Below, piece after piece: positions 1-7,700 of a stretch of 64,000 bases of DNA. The DNA comes from Catonella massiliensis (lineage in GTDB: Bacteria > Bacillota > Clostridia > Lachnospirales > Lachnospiraceae), in NCBI RefSeq assembly GCF_016651435.1, contig NZ_JAEPRJ010000001.1, forward strand, positions 620,001 to 684,000, read 5' to 3'. The translations under genes and the position numbers were made by a program. The notes under the pieces are model-generated. The model saw nothing but the letters and a program-made list of their open reading frames with translations. It made no database searches and had not been told where the DNA came from. Every line of letters starts with the position of its first letter. Within the stretch, counting starts at the first letter, position 1.

Positions 1-1
1 A

Positions 2-1234
2 TGTGATGTAGGCAGCGAAACGCACTATGTGAGAGCAATTGATACCAGAGGACGGGAACTCAGTAAGTCCGCATATTCTTTCAACAATGATTATGAGGGA
101 TTCCAGAGTGCAAAAGAATGGGCAGTAAAGATAGCTGCTGAACATGATAAGAGTCAGATAGTACTTGGCTTAGAGCCGACCGGTCACTACTGGTTCTGCC
201 TTGCTACCTGGATGATTGCAAATGGAATCAGTGTTGTTCAGGTAAACCCTTATGCTGTTAAGCAGACAAAGGAGGTTGAAGATAACAGCCAGCTGAAGGA
301 TGACAGGAAGGATCCAAAACTGATAGCAAATCTTGTCAAGGATGGCAACTTTGGTATGCCATATCTTCCAGAAAAAATCTATGCTGAACTTCGTAGGTTA
401 TCCATGTTCAGAGACCAACTGAATGAAGACAGAATTCGAACAATCAACCGGATGCACAGGGAGATGAAGATATATTTCCCGGAGTATAAGGAAGCATTGG
501 GAAAAGTCGATGGAGCATTTAGCCTTGAACTGCTGAAAGAGGCACCATTTCCGGATGAACTGACCGCACTTGGAGAAGAAGGGATAAGACAGATTTGGCA
601 TGCTGCTAAACTTAGAGGACGCGGGTACAGCAGAGCCAGAGAAATCTTACAGTACGCAAAAGCAAGTGTTGGGATTAAGGATGGATCTATTGCAAGCAAG
701 ACAGCTGTAAAGTGGTTCGTGCAGAAAATCATGGAACTGGATGTTGAACTTGCTGTTATAGAGAACCAGATCAACCAGAAATGTCATGAGATACCGCATA
801 CAGGTAACGTTCTGGAGATATCTGGGATTGGAGAAAATACACTTTCCGGTATTCTTGCAGAGATGGGAGATATTTCAAGATTTGATGATGTTAAGGAAAT
901 ACAGAAATTAAGCGGATTAGGCCTTGTGGCATGCAGTTCAGGAAAGCATAAGGGAGAAACCAAAATCAGTCATAGAGGACGCAAACGACTCAGATATTGG
1001 TTATTCCAGGCAGCAAAGTCAGCAGTGGCCCATGTAGAGGAATTCAAAGAACTCCATATGTATTATACGACACGAGCCGATAATCCGTTGAAAAAGATGC
1101 AGTCATTGATTGTGATAGCCTGCAAGCTTCTGAGGATTATCTATACGATTCTGAATACTGGTACGAAATATGCTCCGAAGAAGATGTTGATGGACATCAG
1201 ACGTCCGGAAAATAAGGAAGCTATTGTAGCGTAA
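2..1234 (+). CDS. IS110-family transposase, 5' end cut by the window edge
   Basis: This is a DEDD-type (RuvC-like) transposase of the IS110/IS1111 family, which moves by RNA-guided recombination. A GTG at 29 could be taken as a start, but the frame is open back to base 2 and reads CDVGSETHYVRAID, the first catalytic Asp motif (codon 5-7), so the true start lies outside the window. Further signs are EPTGHYW (catalytic Glu, near 175), the KDDRKDPK Asp motif (near 305), a coiled middle part, and the C-terminal Transposase_20 domain (about 800-1130) with the serine-rich CSSGKHKGETKISHRGRKRLR motif. About 400 residues are present, close to full length, and the frame is intact. The stop is followed after 24 bases by a strongly structured noncoding stretch. 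Confidence 0.95.
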   Translation, partial: CDVGSETHYVRAIDTRGRELSKSAYSFNNDYEGFQSAKEWAVKIAAEHDKSQIVLGLEPTGHYWFCLATWMIANGISVVQVNPYAVKQTKEVEDNSQLKDDRKDPKLIANLVKDGNFGMPYLPEKIYAELRRLSMFRDQLNEDRIRTINRMHREMKIYFPEYKEALGKVDGAFSLELLKEAPFPDELTALGEEGIRQIWHAAKLRGRGYSRAREILQYAKASVGIKDGSIASKTAVKWFVQKIMELDVELAVIENQINQKCHEIPHTGNVLEISGIGENTLSGILAEMGDISRFDDVKEIQKLSGLGLVACSSGKHKGETKISHRGRKRLRYWLFQAAKSAVAHVEEFKELHMYYTTRADNPLKKMQSLIVIACKLLRIIYTILNTGTKYAPKKMLMDIRRPENKEAIVA

Positions 1235-1257
1235 AACAGTCGACAGCAAAATTTATT

Positions 1258-1550
1258 CCAGAGCCTTGCCGGGTGTCGGATTATTCCGAGATCGGGCAGG
1301 GTTCTGGAAGGAAACCCGATAACGATGGAGTGCTACAAGCGCTGCATCATCACAATGACCAGCAAAGCGAGGCAGGGTAAGCGTCCACGGAATATCCGTA
1401 CCCTGCGGAGTAGGCAGGTCAGTAAAATCAAAAAACAAACAAGAGCTGTAGCTTGCAGTAGTTCTCTCCGTAGGGCATGACCCTGTTAGAAAGCTTAGCA
1501 GGCACTCGGTGTATGGACAGGTGGGACGAAGGAAGTTGGGATACGATCCC
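1258..1550 (+). ncRNA. Structured noncoding segment of the IS110 element, candidate bridge/seek RNA
   Basis: No gene lies between the transposase stop (1234) and 1771, but the first 320 bases fold strongly. A 13-bp helix pairs 1258-1270 with 1295-1307 (two G-U pairs) and encloses the hairpin TCGGA/TCCGA (1276-1280/1285-1289, TTAT loop). GCAGGGT (1372-1378) pairs with ACCCTGC (1400-1406) around ACGGA/TCCGT (1387-1391/1395-1399). CCTGTTAG (1482-1489) pairs with TTAGCAGG (1495-1502). GGGAT/ATCCC (1538-1542/1546-1550) closes the series. Members of this family are known to carry a guide RNA in a noncoding end, downstream of the transposase in the IS1111 group. Assigning that role here is inference. 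From about 1640 to 1770 the sequence becomes A+T-rich with only a weak bulged hairpin (about 1717-1746), so the element probably ends near there. Confidence 0.55.
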
Positions 1551-1770
1551 TTTAGACACGGAAGGTTCACCATCATAGTTAACAGAGTATTTATAGCCTT
1601 TATAAAGCAAAACAATGGGATGCTTTATAAACCACACTCTCTTTTAGCTGTTCAGTATAAAATACAATGACTGTCATACATTTTTTGCTCTGTTTTACGA
1701 GGTAAAAATTTAAAGAAAAGCCTAAAATTCAATGATTTAGGGCTTGACATTATAGGAAGGAAAACTTAGT

Positions 1771-2145
1771 ATGAAAAGAAACATAATTCTAAAAACATTA
1801 GCTTTCTCACTTGCCATAACCTTATTGTCAATGCAAGGGGTTTTTGCGGCTGGTGCTGAAATCCCTAATAAGTTTAAGTTAGTGGAAATTACTCCGTCAG
1901 CAACTAGAAATGACGTGATAAGGTCATACGATACATATCAAGGAGAGGTAGTCATTGTTGAAGAAGTAGTAAAACTACTAAATGGTGCAAAAGCCTATTA
2001 CATTGGGCCGGTTAAATTTTTAAGACGAGATGGGTGGTTTGGAAGATATAGGTACTTGGGAAAATTGAACGAGTTTAAGTTTATCAAAATGGTTAATCCA
2101 GATGGTACAGTTGTAACACCTACAAGCCATGATAATAAATATTAA
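1771..2145 (+). CDS. Small secreted protein, paralogue of the one at 3623
   Basis: A 124-aa protein with a clear signal peptide: positive start MKRN, hydrophobic core, then MQGVFA before AGAE, so cleavage near residue 26 or 27. The mature part of about 98 residues is basic and aromatic. It shares with the protein at 3623 the motifs YDTYQG, VVEEV, GAKA, VKFL, GWFG.YRY, EFK.IK and NPDG..TPT in the same order, so the two are clear paralogues. RBS GGAAGG lies 12 bases before the ATG. I do not recognise the family. It opens the agr-like cassette and could be a secreted effector or a product controlled by the peptide signal; nothing in the sequence shows a catalytic site. Confidence 0.8.
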   Translation: MKRNIILKTLAFSLAITLLSMQGVFAAGAEIPNKFKLVEITPSATRNDVIRSYDTYQGEVVIVEEVVKLLNGAKAYYIGPVKFLRRDGWFGRYRYLGKLNEFKFIKMVNPDGTVVTPTSHDNKY

Positions 2146-2172
2146 TAGTTACTAATTTGGAATGGTACTTAG

Positions 2173-2223
2173 TGCTGTTGCATTAAGGAAAATACTGTAT
2201 ATTATTACATTAGTGCAACAGCA
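2173..2223. repeat. 14-bp inverted repeat ahead of the signal peptidase gene
   Basis: TGCTGTTGCATTAA (2173-2186) and TTAGTGCAACAGCA (2210-2223) are inverted copies with one transition that still allows a G-U pair, around a 23-base A+T-rich loop. There is no T-run after it. It sits between the first secreted-protein gene and the signal peptidase gene, so it may be an mRNA hairpin that separates expression of the two or a regulator site. Confidence 0.6.
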
Positions 2224-2263
2224 TAATATTACACTATTTACTTGAAAAGGAATGGAGGCTGTC

Positions 2264-2776
2264 ATGAAGAAATTTATATTCAATTGGATGCTCCCGTTAC
2301 TTTTAAGTATAATAATATGCTTTACAGTCTCTAGATTTGTCTTCATAGTTACAGTATCTACTTCATCTATGGATAATACACTAAATAAAGGAGATATTTT
2401 ACTGGTAACACGTATAAATTTAGAGGAATTAGGCTATGGTGATATAATTGTTTTTAATCATCGTATATTTTATCCTAATGAAGCTGCTTATGACGAGAAA
2501 TATGTGAAAAGACTTATAGGTTTACCTGGTGACGAGATTGATATTTTAAATAATCAGCTTTGTATTAATAATAAAATTATTAAGGAAACATACATATATG
2601 ATGATGGAGATACTCGTATATTTAGCGGTGAGTTTTCTGTTCCTGATAATGAATATTTTGTACTAGGAGATAACAGAAATATCTCTTTTGATTCCAGATA
2701 TTGGGAATATCCATATGTCAAGAAAGAGGACATTGTAGGTAAAGTAATTTTAAATTTTTCAAACCTAACATATTAA
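2264..2776 (+). CDS. Signal peptidase I within the agr-like cassette
   Basis: A membrane-anchored type I signal peptidase of 170 aa. One N-terminal membrane segment (about 9-31) precedes the catalytic Ser in SSMDNTL (Ser35), the general-base Lys in VKRLIGLPGDE (Lys82), and the box E motif GDNRNISFDSR. The ATG at 2252 is in frame, but GGAGG at 2254-2258 places the start at 2264 with 5-base spacing. It lies directly upstream of the AgrD-like precursor. In Staphylococcus the N-terminal leader of AgrD is removed by signal peptidase SpsB, so a dedicated peptidase here fits that second processing step (inference). A+T content is higher than in the housekeeping genes. Confidence 0.92.
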   Translation: MKKFIFNWMLPLLLSIIICFTVSRFVFIVTVSTSSMDNTLNKGDILLVTRINLEELGYGDIIVFNHRIFYPNEAAYDEKYVKRLIGLPGDEIDILNNQLCINNKIIKETYIYDDGDTRIFSGEFSVPDNEYFVLGDNRNISFDSRYWEYPYVKKEDIVGKVILNFSNLTY

Positions 2777-2818
2777 ACGTTGTTTTTATTTGTATTTCTA
2801 AAATATGTTGGAGTGTTA

Positions 2819-2860
2819 ATGAAGAATTTGCCAAATAGAATAGGAGATTACATTGTATGA
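2819..2860 (+). CDS. 13-codon leader ORF coupled to agrD
   Basis: ATG at 2819 follows TTGGAG with normal spacing and opens a 13-codon frame (MKNLPNRIGDYIV) whose TGA overlaps the agrD start as ATGA (2857-2860). The overlap suggests translational coupling. It may equally be chance; the RBS of agrD (AGGAG, 2842-2846) lies inside it. Confidence 0.3.
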   Translation: MKNLPNRIGDYIV

Positions 2861-3003
2861 GAAATAAAATGACTAAAATTATGAACAAGGTAGTTTGTAT
2901 GAGTGCATTGTTTTTTGCATTTGTGAGCGCAAATACTTCTTGTGTTTTTGTATTTCATCAGTCTAAGATGCCTGAAAATGTCAAAAAACTTCGCAGGTTT
3001 TAG
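2857..3003 (+). CDS. agrD: AgrD-like cyclic autoinducer peptide precursor (48 aa)
   Basis: Forty-eight codons with AGGAG ten bases before the ATG. It has the three AgrD parts: a basic, hydrophobic N-terminal leader (1-25) ending in V-S-A; a core N26-T-S-C29-V-F-V-F33; and an acidic-basic tail HQSKMPENVKKLRRF with the family-typical P-E-x-[LV]-K-K-L element. By analogy with S. aureus AIP-I (four-residue tail steps to Cys, five-residue ring), the mature signal would be an 8-mer NTSCVFVF with a thiolactone between Cys29 and Phe33, cut after Ala25 by signal peptidase and after Phe33 by AgrB. The product prediction is inference; the precursor architecture is seen directly. agrB follows after two bases. 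Confidence 0.85.
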   Translation: MRNKMTKIMNKVVCMSALFFAFVSANTSCVFVFHQSKMPENVKKLRRF

Positions 3004-3005
3004 CT

Positions 3006-3575
3006 ATGGAAGCTTTATCCGAGAAAATCATAACAAATATCATTAAGGGTGGAGAGCCCATAGCTTATAGCAGAGACGTATACGTGTATGGGCTGACTCA
3101 GCTTTTTAGAATTTTATTGAATTTATTTACAACGATTATAATAGGCTTTGGTATGGGAATGCTTCCAGAGAGCTTAGTATTTGTTGTTTGCCTGATGCTT
3201 ATTAGATCATATTCAGGAGGTTATCACTCTAACAGCCCTTTAAGGTGCTATTTAATATCAGTGATTGCTGTGATAATTGCACTTGGTAGTATAAAACTAT
3301 CTGTATGGAATGTATATTCAAGTGTTATGTTGATGGTAATTTCGAATACTATACTCTTGCTATATGCACCAATAGGACATAGAAATAAGCTTTTGGACGA
3401 TATTGAGACCTTGGTATATAAAAGAAGGCTAAGATGGATATTGATGGTTGTAGCGGTAATTAACATGATATTTATGTATTCCAATCAAATAACATTGGCA
3501 TTTGCGGGAACTTCAGCAGTTATATTAAGTGCTATGATGCTTTTGGTACCCCTCCAATTTATTATAGATGGCTGA
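3006..3575 (+). CDS. agrB: AgrB-like accessory gene regulator protease
   Basis: A 189-aa multi-spanning membrane cysteine protease that cuts the AgrD tail and forms the thiolactone. The catalytic pair is visible in RSYSGGYHSNSPLRC: His74 and Cys81, with the 7-residue spacing of S. aureus AgrB (His77/Cys84). About five or six hydrophobic segments follow the amphipathic N-terminus. Its start lies two bases after the agrD stop with only a weak RBS (GCAGG), so translation is probably coupled. No AgrC kinase or AgrA regulator is encoded nearby, so the receptor is elsewhere or unconventional. Confidence 0.93.
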   Translation: MEALSEKIITNIIKGGEPIAYSRDVYVYGLTQLFRILLNLFTTIIIGFGMGMLPESLVFVVCLMLIRSYSGGYHSNSPLRCYLISVIAVIIALGSIKLSVWNVYSSVMLMVISNTILLLYAPIGHRNKLLDDIETLVYKRRLRWILMVVAVINMIFMYSNQITLAFAGTSAVILSAMMLLVPLQFIIDG

Positions 3576-3622
3576 TATATATATAATTTGATAAAAGATT
3601 TGTAGTGAAAGGAGCATTTTTT

Positions 3623-4000
3623 ATGAATAAAATACTAATTATTAATACGTTAATTTTATCGGTTTCTATGATATTTACGCCTACTAAAAGAGCTTTTGCA
3701 GCAGACGTTGCAACTCATCAAAGTATGAGACAAGAAGAAGTGATGCCATATACAGAAATTCGAGAAATTGAAAGAATATATGATACTTATCAAGGTAATT
3801 CTGTTGTTGTTGAAGAAGTAAAAGTATTACCAAGTGGAGCAAAGGCACATTATGTTGGAAAGGTAAAGTTTTTAGGACAACTTGGTTGGTTTGGTAAGTA
3901 TAGATACGTGGGAAGATACAGAGAATTTAAATTAATAAAAATAGTTAATCCAGATGGAAGTATTACAACGCCTACCTTTGTAGGTAATAAAATGGGATAA
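3623..4000 (+). CDS. Small secreted protein, second paralogue flanking the agr cassette
   Basis: A 125-aa exported protein. GTG 3605 is in frame, but AAAGGAG at 3608-3614 indicates the ATG at 3623. Signal peptide: MNK, hydrophobic stretch, then KRAFA before ADV (cleavage near 26). The mature part repeats the motif series of the protein at 1771: YDTYQG, VVVEEVK, GAKA, VGKVKFLG, GWFGKYRY, EFKLIKIVNPDG, TPT. The two genes bracket the signal peptidase-agrD-agrB block, which suggests a duplication with the cassette between the copies, or two effectors under one signal. Family not recognised. Confidence 0.8.
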   Translation: MNKILIINTLILSVSMIFTPTKRAFAADVATHQSMRQEEVMPYTEIREIERIYDTYQGNSVVVEEVKVLPSGAKAHYVGKVKFLGQLGWFGKYRYVGRYREFKLIKIVNPDGSITTPTFVGNKMG

Positions 4001-4021
4001 TAAACGTTGATAAAACTTTGA

Positions 4022-4050
4022 TTGATTATTTGCCGCTATTGTTATATACT
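4022..4050 (+). promoter_or_regulatory. Sigma-A promoter of the PilZ gene
   Basis: TTGATT (4022-4027), 17-base spacer, TATACT (4045-4050). Initiation about 7 bases later gives a 5' UTR of roughly 24 bases with GAGGAGG before the ATG at 4081. Confidence 0.6.
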
Positions 4051-4080
4051 TAGCTTAAATCATTTTTGAGGAGGCAGTAT

Positions 4081-4452
4081 ATGGAATATACGGAAAAAAG
4101 AAAGGCAGAAAGACTTCCGATTGATCTTATACTTGGAGTATCAGAGCTTTTCAAACAGGACAATGAGTTTATTAAAAATGTAAATGCTCCTATTGAAGTT
4201 CTTGATATATCAAGAGGAGGCATAGGATTTCACAGTGAGAGCGAATTGCCTGTCGGATACTACTTTAATGCCAGAATTCAGGTGACAGACGACTTGCACT
4301 CTGCATTTTATACAGTTGTTAAGATTATAAGAAAATCATATGTAGATGATAAAGTACATTCCTATGGCTGCGAGTTTGTAGGCTTTCCTTCAGTACTTAA
4401 CTACATCTTTGATGATTTTGAAAAGAAGATAGCAGAGAAAATGGGAAAATAA
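4081..4452 (+). CDS. Stand-alone PilZ-domain protein
   Basis: A 123-aa single-domain c-di-GMP receptor candidate. The N-terminus has KRKAERLPID (the RxxxR-type arginine motif) and the middle has DISRGGIGF, matching the (D/N)xSxxG motif of PilZ domains. TTG 4066 is in frame but overlaps the ribosome site GAGGAGG, so the ATG at 4081 is chosen. It has its own promoter and a terminator, so it is monocistronic. Known PilZ proteins bind cyclic di-GMP and alter motility or surface polymer output; the target is not visible here. Confidence 0.85.
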   Translation: MEYTEKRKAERLPIDLILGVSELFKQDNEFIKNVNAPIEVLDISRGGIGFHSESELPVGYYFNARIQVTDDLHSAFYTVVKIIRKSYVDDKVHSYGCEFVGFPSVLNYIFDDFEKKIAEKMGK

Positions 4453-4468
4453 AATAAAAAGAGATAAG

Positions 4469-4498
4469 GACAGTGGGTAATTGCCTGCTGTCTTTTTT
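4469..4498 (+). terminator. Rho-independent terminator after the PilZ gene
   Basis: GACAGTGGG (4469-4477) pairs with CCTGCTGTC-type bases at 4484-4492 (9 bp, two G-U pairs), followed by six T at 4493-4498. Confidence 0.75.
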
Positions 4499-4657
4499 AG
4501 TTAATCCAAATGCCTATATGTAATCATCTGTCAAATTAAACATATACAATGGAGACTTAGACAGTGTGTAAGTCATAAAGTGGCATCGTTTGATAGAGAA
4601 TTGATATAATTATACAGATATATATTAAAACACAATAAACAACCATTTGCATTTGTG

Positions 4658-4685
4658 TTGACGAAACTACTAACCGTGATAAGAT
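4658..4685 (+). promoter_or_regulatory. Promoter of the large surface protein gene
   Basis: TTGACG (4658-4663), 16-base spacer, TAAGAT (4680-4685), 45 bases ahead of the start. The rest of 4500-4657 shows nothing beyond A+T-rich sequence. Confidence 0.4.
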
Positions 4686-4729
4686 GGGGAATGGGCATCT
4701 AGCCTAATATATAATGTAAAGGAGAAGTT

Positions 4730-7700
4730 ATGAAGATGTACAAAAAAATGTTTGCATTTTTATTGGCATTAACCCTTGTCTTAAGTGGTTTCAATATAAA
4801 TGCAGAGTCAGTGCTTGCAGATGAGGCAGCAACACTTACAGATGTGAGCATTACAAGACCTGAGCCCGTTCCTGCTACAGGAGGCAAGAAGGCATTTAAG
4901 CTTAAAGGCAGCAATATAAAGCTTAAAGACACAAAGGCGAAGGTTACCTTAAAAGGAAGCGCAGAGGATATCGCTGATATTAGTAGTACATTAGCATCTG
5001 TAATACCTGATTTAAACGAGGACGAACTCCGAAGCAGCATTAACCTAAACCTTATGTTTCCTGCTAACAGTGAAGCAGAAGATAAGGTTTATGTAGTCAG
5101 CTTTAGTGTGGATGGAGGCAAAACCTTCTATGATAAGAAGAAGGATGCACACGAATCCAATCTATCTGCCGAACCTGTAGAGATTATGGTAAAAGGGAAA
5201 TACGGAAGTGGTACAGATACCGAGATAACACCTTCACCAGTTAAAAATCCTGTGGTTAGTGGTATAACCGTAACAGGACAGTATGGTGAATTGGTTGCCC
5301 TGTCAATTAAAGGAAAAGACTTGACTGGAGCGAAGTTTAAGGAGAAGGTAACTAACGAGGACGGTACTGCCGTAGAAGGATATAGCCCTGCAAAATGGGG
5401 AAAGATTTATGATTCAGGATTTTCTCAGAACATAGTTTTACCTATAAACAATACAGAAAATGACATTACTTACAAAATATATATCAGTATAGATGGTGGC
5501 AAGACTTTTCTGGAAGACAAGGCAGTAGCTGTAAAAGTACCCGGAAAGGCACCAGAGTCAAATGCAGAAGTCATCTCTATTAAAAAAGCAACAAGAGAAC
5601 TTGGTAATGAGGGAGCAAGTATAACCATTACCATTAATACAAATGAGAAGACTACAAAGGATAAAATTAAAACTAGAGTTACCAAAATCTATGATGGTGT
5701 TGAGGAGATTGTTACCGGCATAGTAGTAGGTGTAGACAAACTCAAAGATGATGGGAAGTCGTTTAATATAAGTGCAAGCTTCCCTAAAAATGACAGGAAG
5801 AATGCCGTAGAATATAGGATTGAATTCAATGCTAAAGGCTCCGAGATAGAGTTTCAGTCAACACCTGTATTTAAGGCGACCGTCGAGGGAACAGGCATAG
5901 AGGAAGAAAAGGCAATGGTTGTCTATTCTATCAAGGCTTCAACACCTGCACTTCCTAAGACAGGAGGAATGAGTAATATCACTGTTAGGGGTGAAAATAT
6001 TGATGTAGATAAATTAGTTCCTGCCATCACAAAGATTGTTGAAGGTGTTTCAACACCTGTTGAATTAAAATTTGACAAGATGGGAGGGGGTAAATCAGCA
6101 GTATTTATGATTACCTTTCCAGAGACATTATCTGATAAGGCTGATACCTATAACATAACAATTGGTGGCAAGAATGCTATAGTTACTGTTGGTGGAAGAG
6201 TAGCAGGTGCTTTACTTGATATACTTCCAAGCAAGGTGTACACCAACAAAGACAAGACTATAATTACTGTCTATTTTGATGAAGACATATTTGCTGTATC
6301 TGACGATTATAAGGAACTAAAAAATGGCATAACCCTAATAGAGAATAGAGATGGAACAGAGACCAAGCGTAAGCTTAGTGAAAATGACCTGGTGGCTATA
6401 GATGGTAATAGAATTATCATTACCTTAGAGGCTCCTTTTGATGGAGAAATTAATTCTAAAATTGAAATTGGTGAAAGACTGCTCAAAAACAGTAAAGGTA
6501 ATGAGGCTAGGAAGTTTTCTTACTTCGTCGAAATAGCAAAGACCATAATAAATTCTGCTGAATTTACAAAAGGTGAGGTACTTACTAACAAAGGTGGAGA
6601 AGTAGAAGTTAAGCTTACAGGAGAAGGATTTATGAAGTCATTACAAGGCTTGAAAACTCCTGTAAATACTCTGGTTAAGGTGCTTGAAAATAACAAATCA
6701 AAGACAGAACTCTATGGCATAGTGACTAAGCTAGGGAAAAAAGAAAATAGCGATAAGATTAAGATAACTACCAATGAAGAGGGTACAGAACAGACTATAG
6801 GATTTACTCTTCCAGCCAATGATTCAGAAAAGACCAAGACTTATTCTGTGATGGTTTCCCTAGACGGAGGACTCACCTACAGCTCTGCACTTGGAGTTAA
6901 TATCCTTGAAAATAGGGCGAAGAGACTGGTAGTCTCAGTTCTTCCTACAGGCGAAAATGACGGCAAGCCTAGTCTTAGCTTTATGTCAATTACCTCTTAT
7001 GGTACACAGGGTGGTGGAAAAGAAGAGGCGGACATTACCCATACAGAGACTCCTAATGGTCAGGAAAGCAAGAAGACCTGGGTAACTGCCTTCGGTGCAA
7101 ACCTTGACAAGAGCTTAACAAAGATAAGAATAATTGACAGAAATGGAATTATCTGGTATCCGCTTCAGAATGAGGGCACTTCAGACAGTACCTCCAACTT
7201 CATCATGGTTAGCTCAGACGGAACAGGTATCTTCGGTAACGGCAATACTCAGATGCTTGAAGTAATAGGTATGAACAATATCCTTACAACAGAAACCTTT
7301 ACATACCAGCTCGCAGTAGATGGTAAGAACTACGACACAGAAACTGTGGTAACTGTTACAGTTCCTTATGATGGTGGAGCTAAAAACACCAAGAAAGAAA
7401 TGACTGAAGACTTTATTAGAAGTGTAAAAGTAAGTCATGTAACCGACACAGGAAAGGTTCTTGAGGCTGAAACAGAGGTGAGAGGTTATTCATGGTCAAA
7501 GCTTAGGTCATTTGGTATCAGAGCTAAGGAGTTTGCTAACTGTAAAGTACTTGGCTATAGGAAGGATGGAAGTGAAGAACTCACTCCTATGACGGGTCTT
7601 AATGAAGGGAATGTAGAGAATCTTAAGTCAGTTCAGTTTGTTTATGAGGAAAAAGCACCGGTTATAGAACCAACCGCACCTGTAATCCCTTCAACACCAG

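Noticed and set aside
1519..1528. GGTGGGACGA looks like part of a T-box (GGTGGNACC)
   Set aside because: The next bases do not match, no specifier loop is present, and no amino-acid gene follows.
1253..1637. Minus-strand ORFs of 120 and 69 aa after the IS110 transposase
   Set aside because: They overlap the strongly structured noncoding segment, have no RBS and resemble no family.
1744..1772. TTGACA-N17-TAGTAT before the first secreted-protein gene
   Set aside because: The -10 would overlap the start codon, so transcription would begin inside the gene.
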